A stretch of 64,000 nucleotides of DNA from Liolophura sinensis. Its lineage: Eukaryota > Mollusca > Polyplacophora > Chitonida > Chitonidae. Numbering within the stretch: position 1 is the first letter of the stretch; the number at the start of each line of letters is the position of its first letter. Below the pieces are notes generated by a model. It had not been told where the DNA came from. It did not search any database and saw nothing but the letters and a program-made list of their open reading frames with translations. This document shows positions 1-10,563 of this stretch, piece after piece. A program made the position numbers and the translations under genes. Location: NCBI RefSeq assembly GCF_032854445.1, contig NC_088300.1:68048984-68112983 (forward strand). The letters are read 5' to 3'.

Positions 1-26
1 ATAAATATATATATATACATAATTTA

Positions 27-118
<92 letters not shown>
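1..118. repeat. AT microsatellite
   Basis: Almost pure alternating AT dinucleotides, beginning at the window edge. It directly abuts the 5'-truncated SINE that follows. No gene signal is seen in it. Confidence 0.95.
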
Positions 119-121
<3 letters not shown>

Positions 122-253
122 TAACCTGCAGATGGTCGTGGGTTTACCCCGGGGCCTGCCCGGTTTCCACCCACCATAATGCTGACCGCCGTCGTATAAG
201 TGAAATATTCTTGAGTACGGCGTTAAACACCAATCAAATAAATAAATAAATAT
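119..253 (+). repeat. SINE copy, 5'-truncated
   Basis: Core and tail of the main SINE family of this window (full copy described at 45819-46081). It starts in the core near CCTGCAGATGGTCGTGGG, keeps the block TAAGTGAAATATTCTTGAG and ends in the AATAAATA tail. The tRNA-like head is missing. Confidence 0.9.
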
Positions 254-556
254 CAGTATAAATTATTCTATTTATACTCTTAACATTGAAATAGTTGGGA
301 AACAATAGTACATGCACATCCTTTACGTTGAACTTTACGGTGTTAGACGTTATCTGACACGCCAAGTCCACATATCCTATACATACAGTACCAGGCCACG
401 AATTCATGAAGCTATCTTCGACTTGAGTCAAAATTTAAAATCACTTTAAAATTGTTATTTCCTATGTAACCAGGTTAAAATATTGAGCGACAATTAAAGT
501 TACTGTACAACAAATTTCAACAACGGAAATGAACAAACCAAATTTAATGATTAAAA

Positions 557-768
557 TTTTGACTTACGATCGCTTCCTGATCCCGGGGGCTGATTCGACA
601 AAGCCATTTCTGATGCTCAGTTTTTGGTATTAAAAGTCGAAATTTGGATACATTTGGCTTAAGATAACATTGATGAGTTGCACAAAGTTTTACTTTATGA
701 AACGGAAAAATAAACTTTAGGATTGTATTTCAAATTTTGACTTAAGTCAGAAATGAGTTTTGCGTGTG
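557..768 (-). repeat. Dispersed repeat, copy 1
   Basis: When reverse-complemented, this stretch aligns with 21005-21210 for about 200 bases. Shared blocks include TTTCTGACTTAAGTC near one end and AAATCAGCCCC-like sequence near the other. No coding potential is seen. It lies in the 3' flank of the lectin-like gene. The class of element is not recognised. The rest of 254-800 holds nothing I can name. Confidence 0.7.
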
Positions 769-800
769 AACCAAAGTTAGGAGTAGAGACACCATCTTAA

Positions 801-1051
801 CTATACATTGCTCGGAAATGCATTTGTCGGAATGAGTTCTACTTTTGAACCAAAATTGGTGACGGAAAAATCTAACGGTGGCGTTTTCTCGTGGTCAAGG
901 TCGGGCTTTGTACTGTTTACGTACTTCTGTTTTTCCCTTTTCACGTGTAAGTAAAAGTCAATGGACAATGTCACGAAGAAAGACAGAAGGATAAAGGCTC
1001 CGACAGCAATGGCCGCAATATCTCGTGGTGCCAGCGGCTGGTGCTCTGAAT
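801..1051 (-). CDS. Lectin-like gene, exon 3: membrane helix and cytoplasmic tail
   Basis: The acceptor is a run of T followed by CACAG, ending at 1052. The exon opens with two bases that complete an Asn codon begun in exon 2. It encodes a short stalk (SEHQPLAPRD), a hydrophobic stretch of about 24 residues, a stop-transfer HVKREK and an acidic, Pro-rich tail ending at a TAG at 801-803. No ITAM or ITIM motif was seen in the tail. Confidence 0.85.
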
Positions 1052-4000
1052 CTGTGAAAAAAAAGACAAAAAAACAAAACAAAACAAAAACAATAGAGGT
1101 TTAAGTAAAACCCTCACATTTGCATCATATACATGTACCCTCCACAAATCAATCTGTTAATTTCAACAGGGAGTCTGTTGTCTGAGTGATGCTAGAATGT
1201 ATTCTGTTATTATTGCGCAGTATTGTGTTATATTCAGCATATCATTAGGGGGCTTCGTGGCTCAGTTCTCATTTCCGTTCTCTTATCAATATACCTGCAG
1301 TTAATAGGGTAATGTTCTAACTGTTCATGTTGTATAAATACTAAAATGGTAGGGGGGGGGGGGAGGGGGGCTCCGTGGCTCGGTTGATTAGCGCGCTAGC
1401 GCAGCGTAATGACCCATGCAGGAGCATCTCACAAATGCGGTTGCTGTGAGTTCAAGTCCAGCTCATGCTGGCTTCCTCTCCGTCCGTACGTCTCCCAGAA
1501 GTAACCACACCCTGCTATGAGCCTAATGCAGTGCAAAATATAAGGAAATATAGCGTGTCAACTTTTTTTAGTCTAAGTAAAATGAGGATCCCCTGAGGTT
1601 ATATAGGATAAGTGTGGTTATATGTAAAAAAAAAACTAAATATCTAGAAAGAAACCGCGTATTTATCATTAGGTCAGTCAGGTTTATTTTTCTGTCTATC
1701 TTTTTTTTTTCGATAGAAATTCTTTGGCTTCTCGGTCTCCAATTCAAAAAAACATGATTGACTATATACTATTTTACACACCCTGGTTCGTTTCCTCGTG
1801 TGGTTGTTTAGATCTGTTTTTAAAAGGGCATGGCGACCACCTGAAGGCATCATCAACAAACATGTATGAAGTGGGCTATGCATGCTACACTACACATGTA
1901 TGAAGTGGGCTATGCACGCTACATTACACATGTATGAAGTGGGCTATGCACGCTACACTACATATGCATGAAGTGGGCTATGCACGCTACACTACACATG
2001 CATGAAGTGGGCTATGCACGCTACACTACACATGTATGAAGTGGGCTATGCACGCTACACTACACATGTATGAAGTGGGCTATGCACGCTACACTACACA
2101 TGTATGAAGTGGGCTATGCACGCTACACTACACATGTATGAAGTGGGCTATGCACGCTACACTACACATGTATGAAGTGGGCTATGCACGCTACACTACA
2201 CATGCATGAGGAAACAATCGCACTGATTTCAGCTTTTGAAAATCAGACTACAACTTAGGAGTGGGCCTCTGTGGCCGAGGTGGATAGCACGTCAGTGCGG
2301 CGCAATAAGCCAGGAACCGCTCACCATTGTGGTCGCTGTGAGTTCAAGTCCAACTCATGCTGGCTTCCTAAAGGTGGGAAGGACTCTCATCAACCTGCGG
2401 ATGGTCGTGGGTTTCCCCCGGATTCTGCCGGGTTTCCTCCCACCGTAATGCTGGCCGCCGTCGTATAAGTGAAATATTCTTGAGTACGGCGTAAAACGCC
2501 AATCAAATAAATAAATAAATAGAATATGTGTGATATATTTAACAGAATAATTTTCTGCAATAAAATAATACACTTTCAGCATCACACACTCAGATGAAAC
2601 ACTTTCTGTTAAATTTAACATTCATTTTTTGAGAGTAGTAAATAACGACGTTAATAACTTGACCTTTAACAGGACAGCACTGGCTTCCAGCGCTCGTCTT
2701 ATGGAATGCTTGTTGCTTCACTATTGACTTGCTCACTAAATAAGGTGAGCGACTTCTAACCGCGAGGCATACACACGATGATCCCGATGTTAGGCTAAAT
2801 TTTGTAGGTTCCCACACTGCCATGTACTGTATACTGCTCATAATGGCTTTGGTGACAGTATGCGATCGACGATGCTCGTTGACCTATAGTCTAACTTTCG
2901 TTGATGACCACTGGTATTCCACAAATATGGAGCGCAAGTTTACGATGTCACAAGTAGAAAAGTTTATCAGTAACTTGCCAAAGGTCAGTGGTTTACCCCG
3001 GGCAATTTCTTCCTAGCACATATGATAAACTGACCGAAATATAAGTGAATATTAAACAACAATCAATTCGTCTTTGCGGACATCCTCTTTCATTACAGGC
3101 TACTTCCTCGTTCAACACAAGAATTACATTAGAAAAGTCCCCATCCTCACCCCCACCCCCCAGGGTTGTCGCCGTCTAATAGACACTATCCTAATTATGT
3201 TAGCTGAGATTCTCAGTGAGTATAATTACTTAATATCCACATCTTACTTTGAGTACGATGACAGACAAAGCTGTGCTCCTGTTGACAGTCCGTTGTAGTC
3301 CACGTCAAGAACGTGTTGGCGGTCACGTAAGCGCAGACACGTGTCACCGACTGGTTTCTCACTTCTGAGGACTGGTCAAGCAGTGACTGGCACTCACCGC
3401 ACGATGACAGCTCTACTTCCGTACCGGAACCATCAAATAATCGGTACCTAGGGCCGTGCAAAACCAAAAGGTACTCAGTCCAAAAAGAGAGGCGTCTCTC
3501 TCTCGAGCCAAACGACTTTTGCAGTATATCTGTTTTGTCAGGCGTTGTCAAATGTCCCGCCCTACTCCTACAGTCTTCTCGGGCCGAGTCATAATCCAGT
3601 CCCGTCTTAGACAGCCACAGGCAGCGATTGTGTTCCTCATCAAGCTCCCACTCTTCTGACGGGCACTCTGAAAACGCTGATAAATTATTTACTATAAGCA
3701 TCACACCGTTCAAGCATGCATACATATATTGCCTTACATCTTCAACAAGCTTTGTAGTATTCATTAATTAAACAGGTGAACATTTTCTGGGGGGGGGGGA
3801 AGGTATGTGTTATACCAGCTTGTATTGAAATCTCCATTTTTGACTCAATATATGAGCACCCCCCCCCCCAGGAGTCAGTAAATGCACTCATGATGATGCC
3901 TAGATGAATTATACACTGTACTTTGAAACGGCAATGTCAGAGATGGTGACTTAGGCCCCAATTGAGTCTTTAAGTTAATGTCACAAACTTAGGGTAGAAC

Positions 4001-6892
4001 CCAGAATATCAAGGAAAAGATGCTTATTGATTAAGCCAGGTCCTCATCTATATAGTGCTCCTACCGTTTGATAAGGCCAGTTACCTGAACATTTAGATTC
4101 ATTAAAAAAATAATAATAAAGCACTTTTTCTCAAGAGAAACGTAAGTAAATCTCTATAGGTAGATAATTAACTGAAAAACAATTTGCTAGCCACAGTGCT
4201 CCTGCAAGTGATCAAACCCCACAAATTCATATGTTCACAAGAAGTACCTCGTGCCGTGGCGAACATGTACATGCATAACGCATGCTCCGCCATATAGAGC
4301 GTACATGGACATACAATGGCGTAAAGGGTAAAGAGCATCTCAGCACATTGCACTGTACTGTTATCATGTAATAGCGAATGGACACATGTATACACAATCG
4401 ATATGGATACGGCACGGTCGTCAGATTGCACCACCAGGGAGGGATTTGGGGATTCCGTGTATACATTCAGATATTGTGTTTATATTACGATTATCTGCGA
4501 AAGTGCTAATATATACACAGGGCTTTGGTAAAATATTCAGTGTTTGCGTTCGCGTAAGTAGAAGACAAGACGGAGGGGCACAAGATCGAGTTTGTCTGCA
4601 GAATGCTCTTTTCTTACTTTGTCTTAGTGTTATTCATATTTTATAAGATTAAGAATGCGTGCAATATACGATATTACACAAGCACGTGGAAGCATCCATC
4701 TCGGTCTGCGCATGTGCATGATGTACTGCTCCACAGCGATGAGGGATAGGCATGCAAATACGATCTACAGACCTGTTGATACAGAGGAATTGATAAAAAG
4801 TTATCAAACAAAAAAAGCCGTACAACATTTTAATCTTCACATATTCTGTGTGATCAAAGGCTCGAATCCTGTCTCCTGTCCTACCTCTCTTCCTGGATGC
4901 TACAATTCACCTTACAGTCTTCTTATTCTATTAATTTAAAATACAGGTTGTGTTAGCCTAAGAGGATATTATGCTGAATTAGGCATTGTCATGTTTTATG
5001 CTAAGAGATTAGGTTCTAGCATCTCTCAGACAGCAGACTGAGAGACAGACAAAATTGACAGATATTTTTGTTGAGTGAAATTCTTCTTAAGGATCGAGTT
5101 ACAAGTCAGTAGGTAACTTTGTATCTATAATGTTTAGCTCTGTGGAGATATGTTTATGTAACAACATATATTTGTACATATACATATAGCCCCATACAGC
5201 TATTTCATTATCCTATGTTGTATTTATTTATATTTTTTATTTTTGATTGGTGTTTTATGCCGTACTCAAGAATATTTCACTTATGCAACGACTTCCAGCA
5301 TTATGGTAGAAGGAAACCGGGCAGAGCCAGGGGAAACCCACGACCATCCGCAGGTTGATGAGAGTCCTTCCCACCTTTAGGAAGCCAGCATGAGTTGGAC
5401 TTGAACTCACAGCGACCACAATGGTGAGCGGTTCCTGGGTTATTGCGCCGCACTGGCGTGCTATCCACCTCGGCCACAGAGGCCCACTCCTAAGTTGTAG
5501 TCTGATTTTCAAAAGCTGAAATCAATGCGATTGTTTCTTCATGCATGTGTAGTGTAGCGTGCATAGCCCACTTCATACATGTGTAGTGTAGCGTGCATAG
5601 CCCACTTCATACATGTGTAATGTAGCGTGCATAGCCCACTTCATACATGTTTGTTGATGATGCCTTCAGGTGGTCGCCATGCCCTTTTAAAAACAGATCT
5701 AAACAACCACACGAGGAAACGAACCAGGGTGTGTAAAATAGTATATAGTCAATCATGTTTTATTGAATTGGAGACCGAGAAGCCAAAGAATTTCTATCGA
5801 AAAAAAAGAGAGACAGAAAAATAAACCTGACTGACCTAATGATAAATACGCGGTTTCTTTCTAGATATTTAGTTTTTTTTTACATATAACCACACTTATC
5901 CTATATAACCTCGGGGGATCCTCATTTTACTTAGACTAAAAAAAGTTGACACGCTATATTTCCTTATATTTTGCACTGCCTTAGGCTCATAGCAGGGTGT
6001 GGTCACTTCTGGGAAAAGCAGCTATAATCATTGATCGTTGTTTTCCGTCATACACTGAAGGATTTTTAACTTAAATATGACATGGAGAATCAGTTTTATG
6101 GCTATCGAAAACCCGGGTTAAACCACAAACCTTCTTCAAGTTACTGACGGTCTTTCCTGCGTTCTGTGCACAGATGAGTACCTAATATTGGTAAATATTG
6201 GCAAAAGTGAGACAACGTAGACCCTCCCACAAGTAACGTCGACTGGTAATACCATGCAAGGCCCTATGAACAGTCAGAAGTTCACGGCCCATCCAAGGTA
6301 CTGAGCCCTCTCCTCAAGTGTAATAGCTATAACAAGACGATAGTGTTAACCACTGGGCTAAGTCAGGCTCCTTGGCATTGTATAATACGTGTTTATTCAC
6401 CATTCCACGCGTTGGAAAATATATATGTACCGTATATAGTGAGATGTAGGACCTAGCTTGGAAGTTGAAACTACCCTGTATATAGGGTAGGGTCATACCA
6501 AAGACTTTAAAGATAATGTTTGTTGCTGCCTCGCCTGACATTCACAACTGAGAGGTTAGAGCAAGGAAACAGGACTGGTTGATCGTGTGTCAGTATAATG
6601 TGACTAGGTGGGGTGTCATGTCTGGTGTCTTCTGCATGATACTTCAGTAGCGGCATGTACTCGCCTTGCCACAAGACGTATACATGTACACACGCCGAGT
6701 TACTCTTGTCTCTTGTCATATATGACTGAAAAATTGTTAAGTATGACATGAACCCCCCCCCCCCCCCCGCCGTCCCAGGGCATAAATACATACATACAAG
6801 GTTCAAAATTAGGACTTACCTGAAGCCCCTGTCCCTAGGATGAGCCCCGTGAGGAGAGTCAGAAGGACACCCACCCTCCGTATCACCGCCAT
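801..6892 (-). CDS. C-type lectin-like single-pass membrane protein, complete gene (3 coding exons)
   Basis: Coding exons on the minus strand are 6892-6820, 3667-3248 and 1051-801. Joined they give 744 nt, or 247 residues plus stop. Both splice junctions are phase 1 with good GT-AG borders, so the frame runs through. Residues 1-24 form a signal peptide. Residues 26-164 are a long-form C-type lectin-like domain with eight cysteines. Residues about 176-199 are one hydrophobic helix followed by basic residues (HVKREK), which predicts a type I plasma-membrane protein with a tail of about 48 residues. The lectin fold is recognised from the cysteine pattern and the FVCHR ending. The usual EPN/QPD and WND calcium-sugar motifs are not visible, so calcium-dependent sugar binding is doubtful. 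The role is probably cell-surface recognition; the ligand is unknown. The start was chosen because it opens the signal peptide. Confidence 0.85.
1137..1248. mobile_element. Palindromic MITE, half copy
   Basis: Matches the left half of the MITE family described at 43935-44178, including TCTGTTGTCTGAGTGATGCT and the following ATTCTGTTATTA block. The right half is missing. It lies in intron 2 of the lectin-like gene. Confidence 0.75.
1368..1489 (+). repeat. SINE head fragment (tRNA-like)
   Basis: Carries the tRNA-like part only: the box A region TGGCTCGGTTGATTAGCG and box B GTTCAAGTCC, stopping at the first part of the core. It ends next to the left arm of the large inverted repeat. Confidence 0.8.
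1861..2215. repeat. 34-bp minisatellite, about 10 units
   Basis: The unit contains ATGAAGTGGGCTATGCACG and CTACACTACACATGT. About ten near-identical units are present here, but only about three in the matching arm at 5541-5650, so copy number changed after the duplication or by slippage. Confidence 0.95.
2261..2519 (+). repeat. SINE copy, full length
   Basis: Head GTGGGCCTCTGTGGCCGAGG, box B GTTCAAGTCC, core and AATAAATA tail are all present. The head differs from the commoner subfamily (GTGGATAGCACG in place of the GTTAGCGCGCTAGCG form). The same subfamily copy, reversed, forms the inner end of the other arm. Confidence 0.9.
2520..2641. mobile_element. Palindromic MITE, half copy
   Basis: Right half of the MITE family, starting in GAATATGTGTGATATATTTA and ending TTTTTTGAGAG. 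It directly abuts the SINE tail, so the SINE probably inserted into the MITE or the left half was lost. Confidence 0.65.
2940..3067 (+). repeat. Old SINE-related repeat
   Basis: Resembles 13331-13460: a CAGTGGTTTACCCCGGG-like core, then a degraded tail ending in CAATCAATTCG. No intact head was recognised. Confidence 0.4.
3248..3667 (-). CDS. Lectin-like gene, exon 2: C-type lectin-like domain
   Basis: The acceptor TTTTCAG ends at 3668, and the donor is CAAA|GTAAGA with the GT at 3247-3246. The exon is 420 nt, phase 1 to phase 1, and encodes the whole domain. Visible landmarks are CPSEEW at the start, the second Cys in NRCLW, SAREDCRS of helix 1, RVCAYV, TTDC and SFVCHR at the end. An extra pair, SSCGEC, sits in the long-loop region. 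The usual WIGL core is replaced by FWTEY. Because both ends are in the same phase, skipping this exon keeps the reading frame. Confidence 0.88.
3668..4940 (-). other. Intron 1 of the lectin-like gene, proximal part
   Basis: No coding exon is seen here. It holds a G-run at 3791-3799 and a C-run at 3861-3869, otherwise plain AT-rich sequence. Frames of 80-95 codons between 4168 and 4939 lack splice borders and recognisable protein sequence. Confidence 0.6.
4941..5052. mobile_element. Palindromic MITE, degraded half copy
   Basis: Contains AGGATATTATGCTGAAT and TTCTAGCATCTCTCAGACA, matching the right half of the MITE family at 43935-44178. Confidence 0.55.
5232..6018 (-). repeat. Large inverted repeat, right arm
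   Basis: Reverse complement of the left arm at 1491-2519. It contains a reversed SINE (5232-5495), about three 34-bp satellite units (5541-5650) and the same unique segment (5650-6018). It lies in intron 1, so the two arms flank exon 2 of the lectin-like gene. Confidence 0.9.
6100..6380 (-). repeat. Probable tRNA-derived SINE of a second type
   Basis: On the minus strand a tRNA-like box A (TTAGCCCAGTGGTTAA) begins the element near 6365, and a core-like stretch follows toward 6110. It is diverged from the main family and no tail is clear. Confidence 0.4.
6560..6750 (+). repeat. Dispersed repeat with GACTGAAAAATTGTTAAGTA tail
   Basis: Shares with 7918-8103 a block like TCAGTATAATGTGAC, a middle with CTTCAGTAGCGGCA, and an end GTCATATATGACTGAAAAATT. 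This is a second interspersed family, different from the main SINE. It ends in a C-run at 6751-6768. Confidence 0.65.
6820..6892 (-). CDS. Lectin-like gene, exon 1: signal peptide
   Basis: ATG at 6892-6890 starts a 24-residue peptide with two arginines, a long Leu/Val/Thr/Gly core and a small-residue end (GTGAS), a standard signal peptide. The donor is TCAG|GTAAGT with the GT at 6819-6818, phase 1, which fits exon 2 exactly: the split codon becomes Glu before the first lectin Cys. This exon was too short to stand out as an open frame. Confidence 0.85.
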
Positions 6893-6999
6893 ACCGCGTA
6901 TATACACAGTCAGTGCCCCTCCTCTGTAGATCTAAAGGCCTGTCTATCTGTATCCCTCACAGGTATCAAGCTGAGATGACACTTTAATTGATTGATACG

Positions 7000-8937
7000 T
7001 CGTCTTAGTGTTCTCAAACGTCAGCTGTAAATTTACCTAGTGCGACTGAGACGAGCCGTCATCCAGGGATCAATGATCACAGAGGGATAGACTGACAGAA
7101 CGGCATCTGGGGGTAAAGCCTGTCAGCTAACTGTTTTTTTATAATAAAAGTCTGCTGTTCCTATATAAACCACCTTGCTATCTGCTGCTCTGCATACTTC
7201 CGTATAAGCCTATGTCTATATTTACTTGCTAGGTTTATGTGATTGTTACCGGTGCCGAAATTTTGTCTCCCAAAACTCTGACCTCTTCCACCCCTCCCAC
7301 ACAGGACAATTACATGTACATACGACAATGACGACAACCTGGTCAGGCTTGTGCACTGCAGGTCACTTGGTCATCCAAACAGCTGATCTATGTGGTGTTT
7401 TATTACCTTACAAATGCAAAGAACCACATTTGATCTATATAGATTGTCACAAAGGAATATGTCCTCAGCATATAGGTCGAAAGGGGTACACGGCCATTGT
7501 ATTGGTATATATAAGGGTTGGCCTGATGTATAGGCCTATGTTCACTCAGACAAAAAAAACCCTCAGCACTCAAAACTCATAACTCTTTTTCATGGTAATC
7601 GAGAGTTTAACACCAGTTCAAACAATTGTTGGAATAATTAATTAATTTTGGTGTGTTGTTCTGACATAGTAAACTATTACCGATATAATTTCCTACATGT
7701 ATATCAGAACAGCCCGTCAGAGGTAAAAGAAATGAGATACTTTTACATACACATTGTAGGTTAGAAACCTGAGCCATATAGTTGTATATCATGTATTCAA
7801 TTGTAACTCGCCATTGATTCTCCCAGTTACACTTTTGGTGCATGTGTACCGACCCCGTTAGCACAGTTATTAGAGCCTCTGCTTTGGGAGCGGCAGTGTT
7901 CTCAAAGTCATTGCGGTAGTGCAACGGCTGGTCGACCCGTATCAGTATAATGGCTCTGGCGGGCAGCTTACTTGCCTTCGGTAAGGCATCTTAGTCAGAA
8001 GCAGCACTAGATAAAAGAGCGGCGGAAATCCGTCCTTACATGCACTCTGATGACTCCTTCGTTGTCATATGGCTGAAAAATTGTACGACACTCACTCACT
8101 CGCTTGGTGTGTGTAAATAGATACATGAATAGATTAGTATTTTAATCATTCCATTCATTATAATGATAAATTGAAAATTAACCCATGAGAGAAATGGCTG
8201 CACAGCACAATATCATAGTGTGTCTTCTAGATTAGTGAAATCTAGCAAATTGCTATTATCATCACTGCATTTTTTTTAATTTTTAGTACTTAATTCTGCT
8301 TCAGCCATGGTGCTTAGAGGTGTGTATTTTGCTTCTATTTAAGCATTTAAATGAACAATTAGATTGAAATCTCAATTGAGGTAAATTGACAAGAGGCCGT
8401 ATTTCAGTGCTTTCGTGTGGCCATTTGCCAATTATCAGACTCTCGTCGATGTTCTGGTTTTACTCTCTACCCTGTAATTCTTTTTATTGTATTATATTTT
8501 ATTTTCCATGATTTCATACCAGGCCGAAAATGGCCAAGAGCTATAGAATATAGAGATATATAGAACAGAGAGATAAACTGTCAAGTGTTGAATACGACTT
8601 CATTCTATTTATGCAAATAATGGGAGTGTAACGGTCATGCTATTGTAAGATGATATGGATCATTGGTTTTCTTTACAAGAATAAACCTTTGTTGAACTGA
8701 ACCTATTCTACTATATCTTAATTCTTTACTAAAACGGGGCAAGAAATGAAGAACTGCCTCATTTCTTTAAACGACTATAAGGTCATCGGCGGCCAAAGCA
8801 AACTCACATAAAGAATACATACCTTCTAGAAATATATCAATTGTCAGAGGCCACGGTAATTCGGGAGTGACCTATTAAGAACACACTGGATTTACGCGGG
8901 CCATTCAAAATCATATTTGGAATAACTCCATTTTATG
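7000..8937. other. Intergenic region between lectin-like gene and alcohol dehydrogenase gene
   Basis: This should hold the promoter of the minus-strand lectin-like gene and may hold the missing first exon of the plus-strand dehydrogenase gene. A weak TATA-like stretch (reverse of CTATATAAAC) lies at 7161-7170. A dispersed repeat sits at 7918-8103. No exon could be supported. Confidence 0.4.
7918..8103 (+). repeat. Dispersed repeat with GACTGAAAAATTGTTAAGTA-type tail
   Basis: Second copy of the family seen at 6560-6750. It ends in GTCATATGGCTGAAAAATTG followed by ACTCACTCACTCG. A tRNA-like stretch may precede it (from about 7850). Confidence 0.65.
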
Positions 8938-9340
8938 CATTTCTACGGAAGCCCATCAGTGCACGGTGAAAAAAACATCTCGCGGAAGAAAGTCAAAATT
9001 TCAACATAGGAAAGTCGAAATTCCAACATAAGAAATTCGAAATTTCGACCTTTTACTACATGTTCATGTGCTAAAAAGAGCAGAATATATCGGGATAGTT
9101 CAACCTGAGGTGAAAACAGAACATGACACAGTTCCACACGACCTGCCGTTGTCATCAACGTATACTGATATAATGCCGAGGAAGACAGCATGTCACAATA
9201 AATTTTGGCGAGAAGAAGCCTAACTGTAGAGAAAAGGGTGGAAATTTAGTCGCAATTTCGAAAAAAGTCGAAATTTCCATGTATAAATTCGAAATTAAAA
9301 AATTTTTCACCGTTGACACCGATGGGCTTCCGTACATTTC
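8938..9340. mobile_element. Non-autonomous DNA transposon with terminal inverted repeats
   Basis: The element spans 8944-9334 (391 bp). Its ends are inverted copies of TACGGAAGCCCATC followed by GGTGAAAAA-like sequence, about 30 bp with few mismatches. The hexamer CATTTC sits immediately outside both ends (8938-8943 and 9335-9340), a likely target-site duplication. The interior has several GTCGAAATTTC-like subrepeats and no transposase, so it would depend on an autonomous partner elsewhere. Confidence 0.8.
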
Positions 9341-9726
9341 TGTCAATCAGAGTGTAATTTAAATTGGTCTACCAGGCCATGTGTTAAAATTATATTTCTT
9401 GTCATCAAATGTTTAATATAAGAAAATCCAAAACAATTTTCAACAATATCTTGATCATATCCAAACTACAGAAAATCCTAAATCCGAAAATGGAATAAAC
9501 GGTCATCCGAATAAACAGAAGCTGTTGCGCGGTTGTAAAGTCAATTTAGCTCTTAAGCTGCGAAAGAAATGTGATAATTGTCGTTTATATGTAGGCCCCA
9601 ACCACAGTTTTAAACTTTTTTTCTCGACTTTACTGAAAATCACGTTGGTCAAATCGTAACGTGCTCCTCACATACCAACAAATGCATGCATCTATTTGTG
9701 AGCCCGCATACAGGCTCTTTCCGAAA

Positions 9727-9903
9727 ATTGATTTTATTTATTTATTTGAATGATGTTTTAAGCCGTATTCAAGAATATTTCACTTATGCGACAGCGGCCA
9801 GCATTATGGTTGGAGGAAACCGGGCAGAGCCCGGAGGAAACCCACGACCATCCGCAGGTTGTTTACAGACCGTCTAACTTACGGTCGGAGAGGAAGCCAG
9901 CAT
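9727..9903 (-). repeat. SINE copy, partial
   Basis: Reversed tail TTTATTTATTTGAATG, then core ending in the CCAGCATG block of the head junction. The tRNA-like head is absent. Confidence 0.85.
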
Positions 9904-10442
9904 GTCGAAAATTGAGGATTATACCATGCTTATATTACACATATGTAGGCCTATATCTTTCTGGATGCACTCCAGGTCTGGGTTCATTCCGGTCCTACAA
10001 TACAAAAAAAAGCTTCGCAATTTTCTTATTGGGGCATGAGAACGTTTTTAAACTACAGCTTTCTGAAGACCCCAGCGGCCATACCGGAATTAGCCAGCTG
10101 TGGTCTTCTCAAGAGTGACAACTGGGGCTCGCTGGTCCCGCGCTCCCAGAATGTTCAGCGATTGCATTTCCGAGTATTTCCAACCTGTGATGGAAAACAT
10201 GCATATTTATAGAGATGTTATTAGAAGTTGGAAAATATGCTTCAAAAACCATGTTTTCCCTCATTTTTGGCGTCTCGTGTTCCTTCAAAACATACTCATC
10301 GTTTTGTAATACCTTTACATGTATTCTTTTACTGTACAGAGAATACCCGGCATTCCTAGGATTCTTTGGGGGACTTGATGGCAGTATTACAGACGTACGA
10401 AAATCAATAAATCAATTCGGTATCAATTTTCTATATCCACAG

Positions 10443-10563
10443 ACATCATTTGGGGGTGTTTGTCACACGGACATTCACTTACAAGATGATAAAATCCCTC
10501 TGGGAGGAGATAAAGTCATGAAGTTTACAGACACGCCCACGTACAAATTTCCTCAGGTTTTAG
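10443..10563 (+). CDS. Alcohol dehydrogenase exon: catalytic Cys
   Basis: The acceptor CTATATCCACAG ends at 10442, the donor is TTAG|GTAAGT, and the exit phase is 1. It encodes TSFGGVCHTDIHL with the first catalytic zinc ligand and ends YKFPQVL. The open frame continues upstream of the acceptor, but that part does not resemble the family. Confidence 0.85.

Larger units (their letters stand above)
1491..2519 (+). repeat. Large inverted repeat, left arm
   Basis: Matches the reverse complement of 5232-6018 nearly base for base, apart from the number of 34-bp satellite units. From outside to inside it holds a unique segment (about 1491-1860), a 34-bp tandem array (1861-2210) and a full SINE (2261-2519). 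It lies wholly in intron 2 of the lectin-like gene. An open frame of 69 codons here is mirrored in the other arm but shows no gene signals. Confidence 0.9.

Noticed and set aside
1368-1489. tRNA-like sequence with box A and box B
   Set aside because: It is the head of a SINE that recurs many times with the same linker and core; it does not fold as a full tRNA.
2236-2448. A 70-codon frame repeated on the opposite strand at 5255-5512
   Set aside because: Both lie in SINE copies within the two arms of the inverted repeat; duplication explains the match.
10215-10442. Extension of the alcohol dehydrogenase frame upstream of 10443
   Set aside because: The frame is open but its sequence does not resemble the N-terminus of the family, and a good acceptor ends at 10442.
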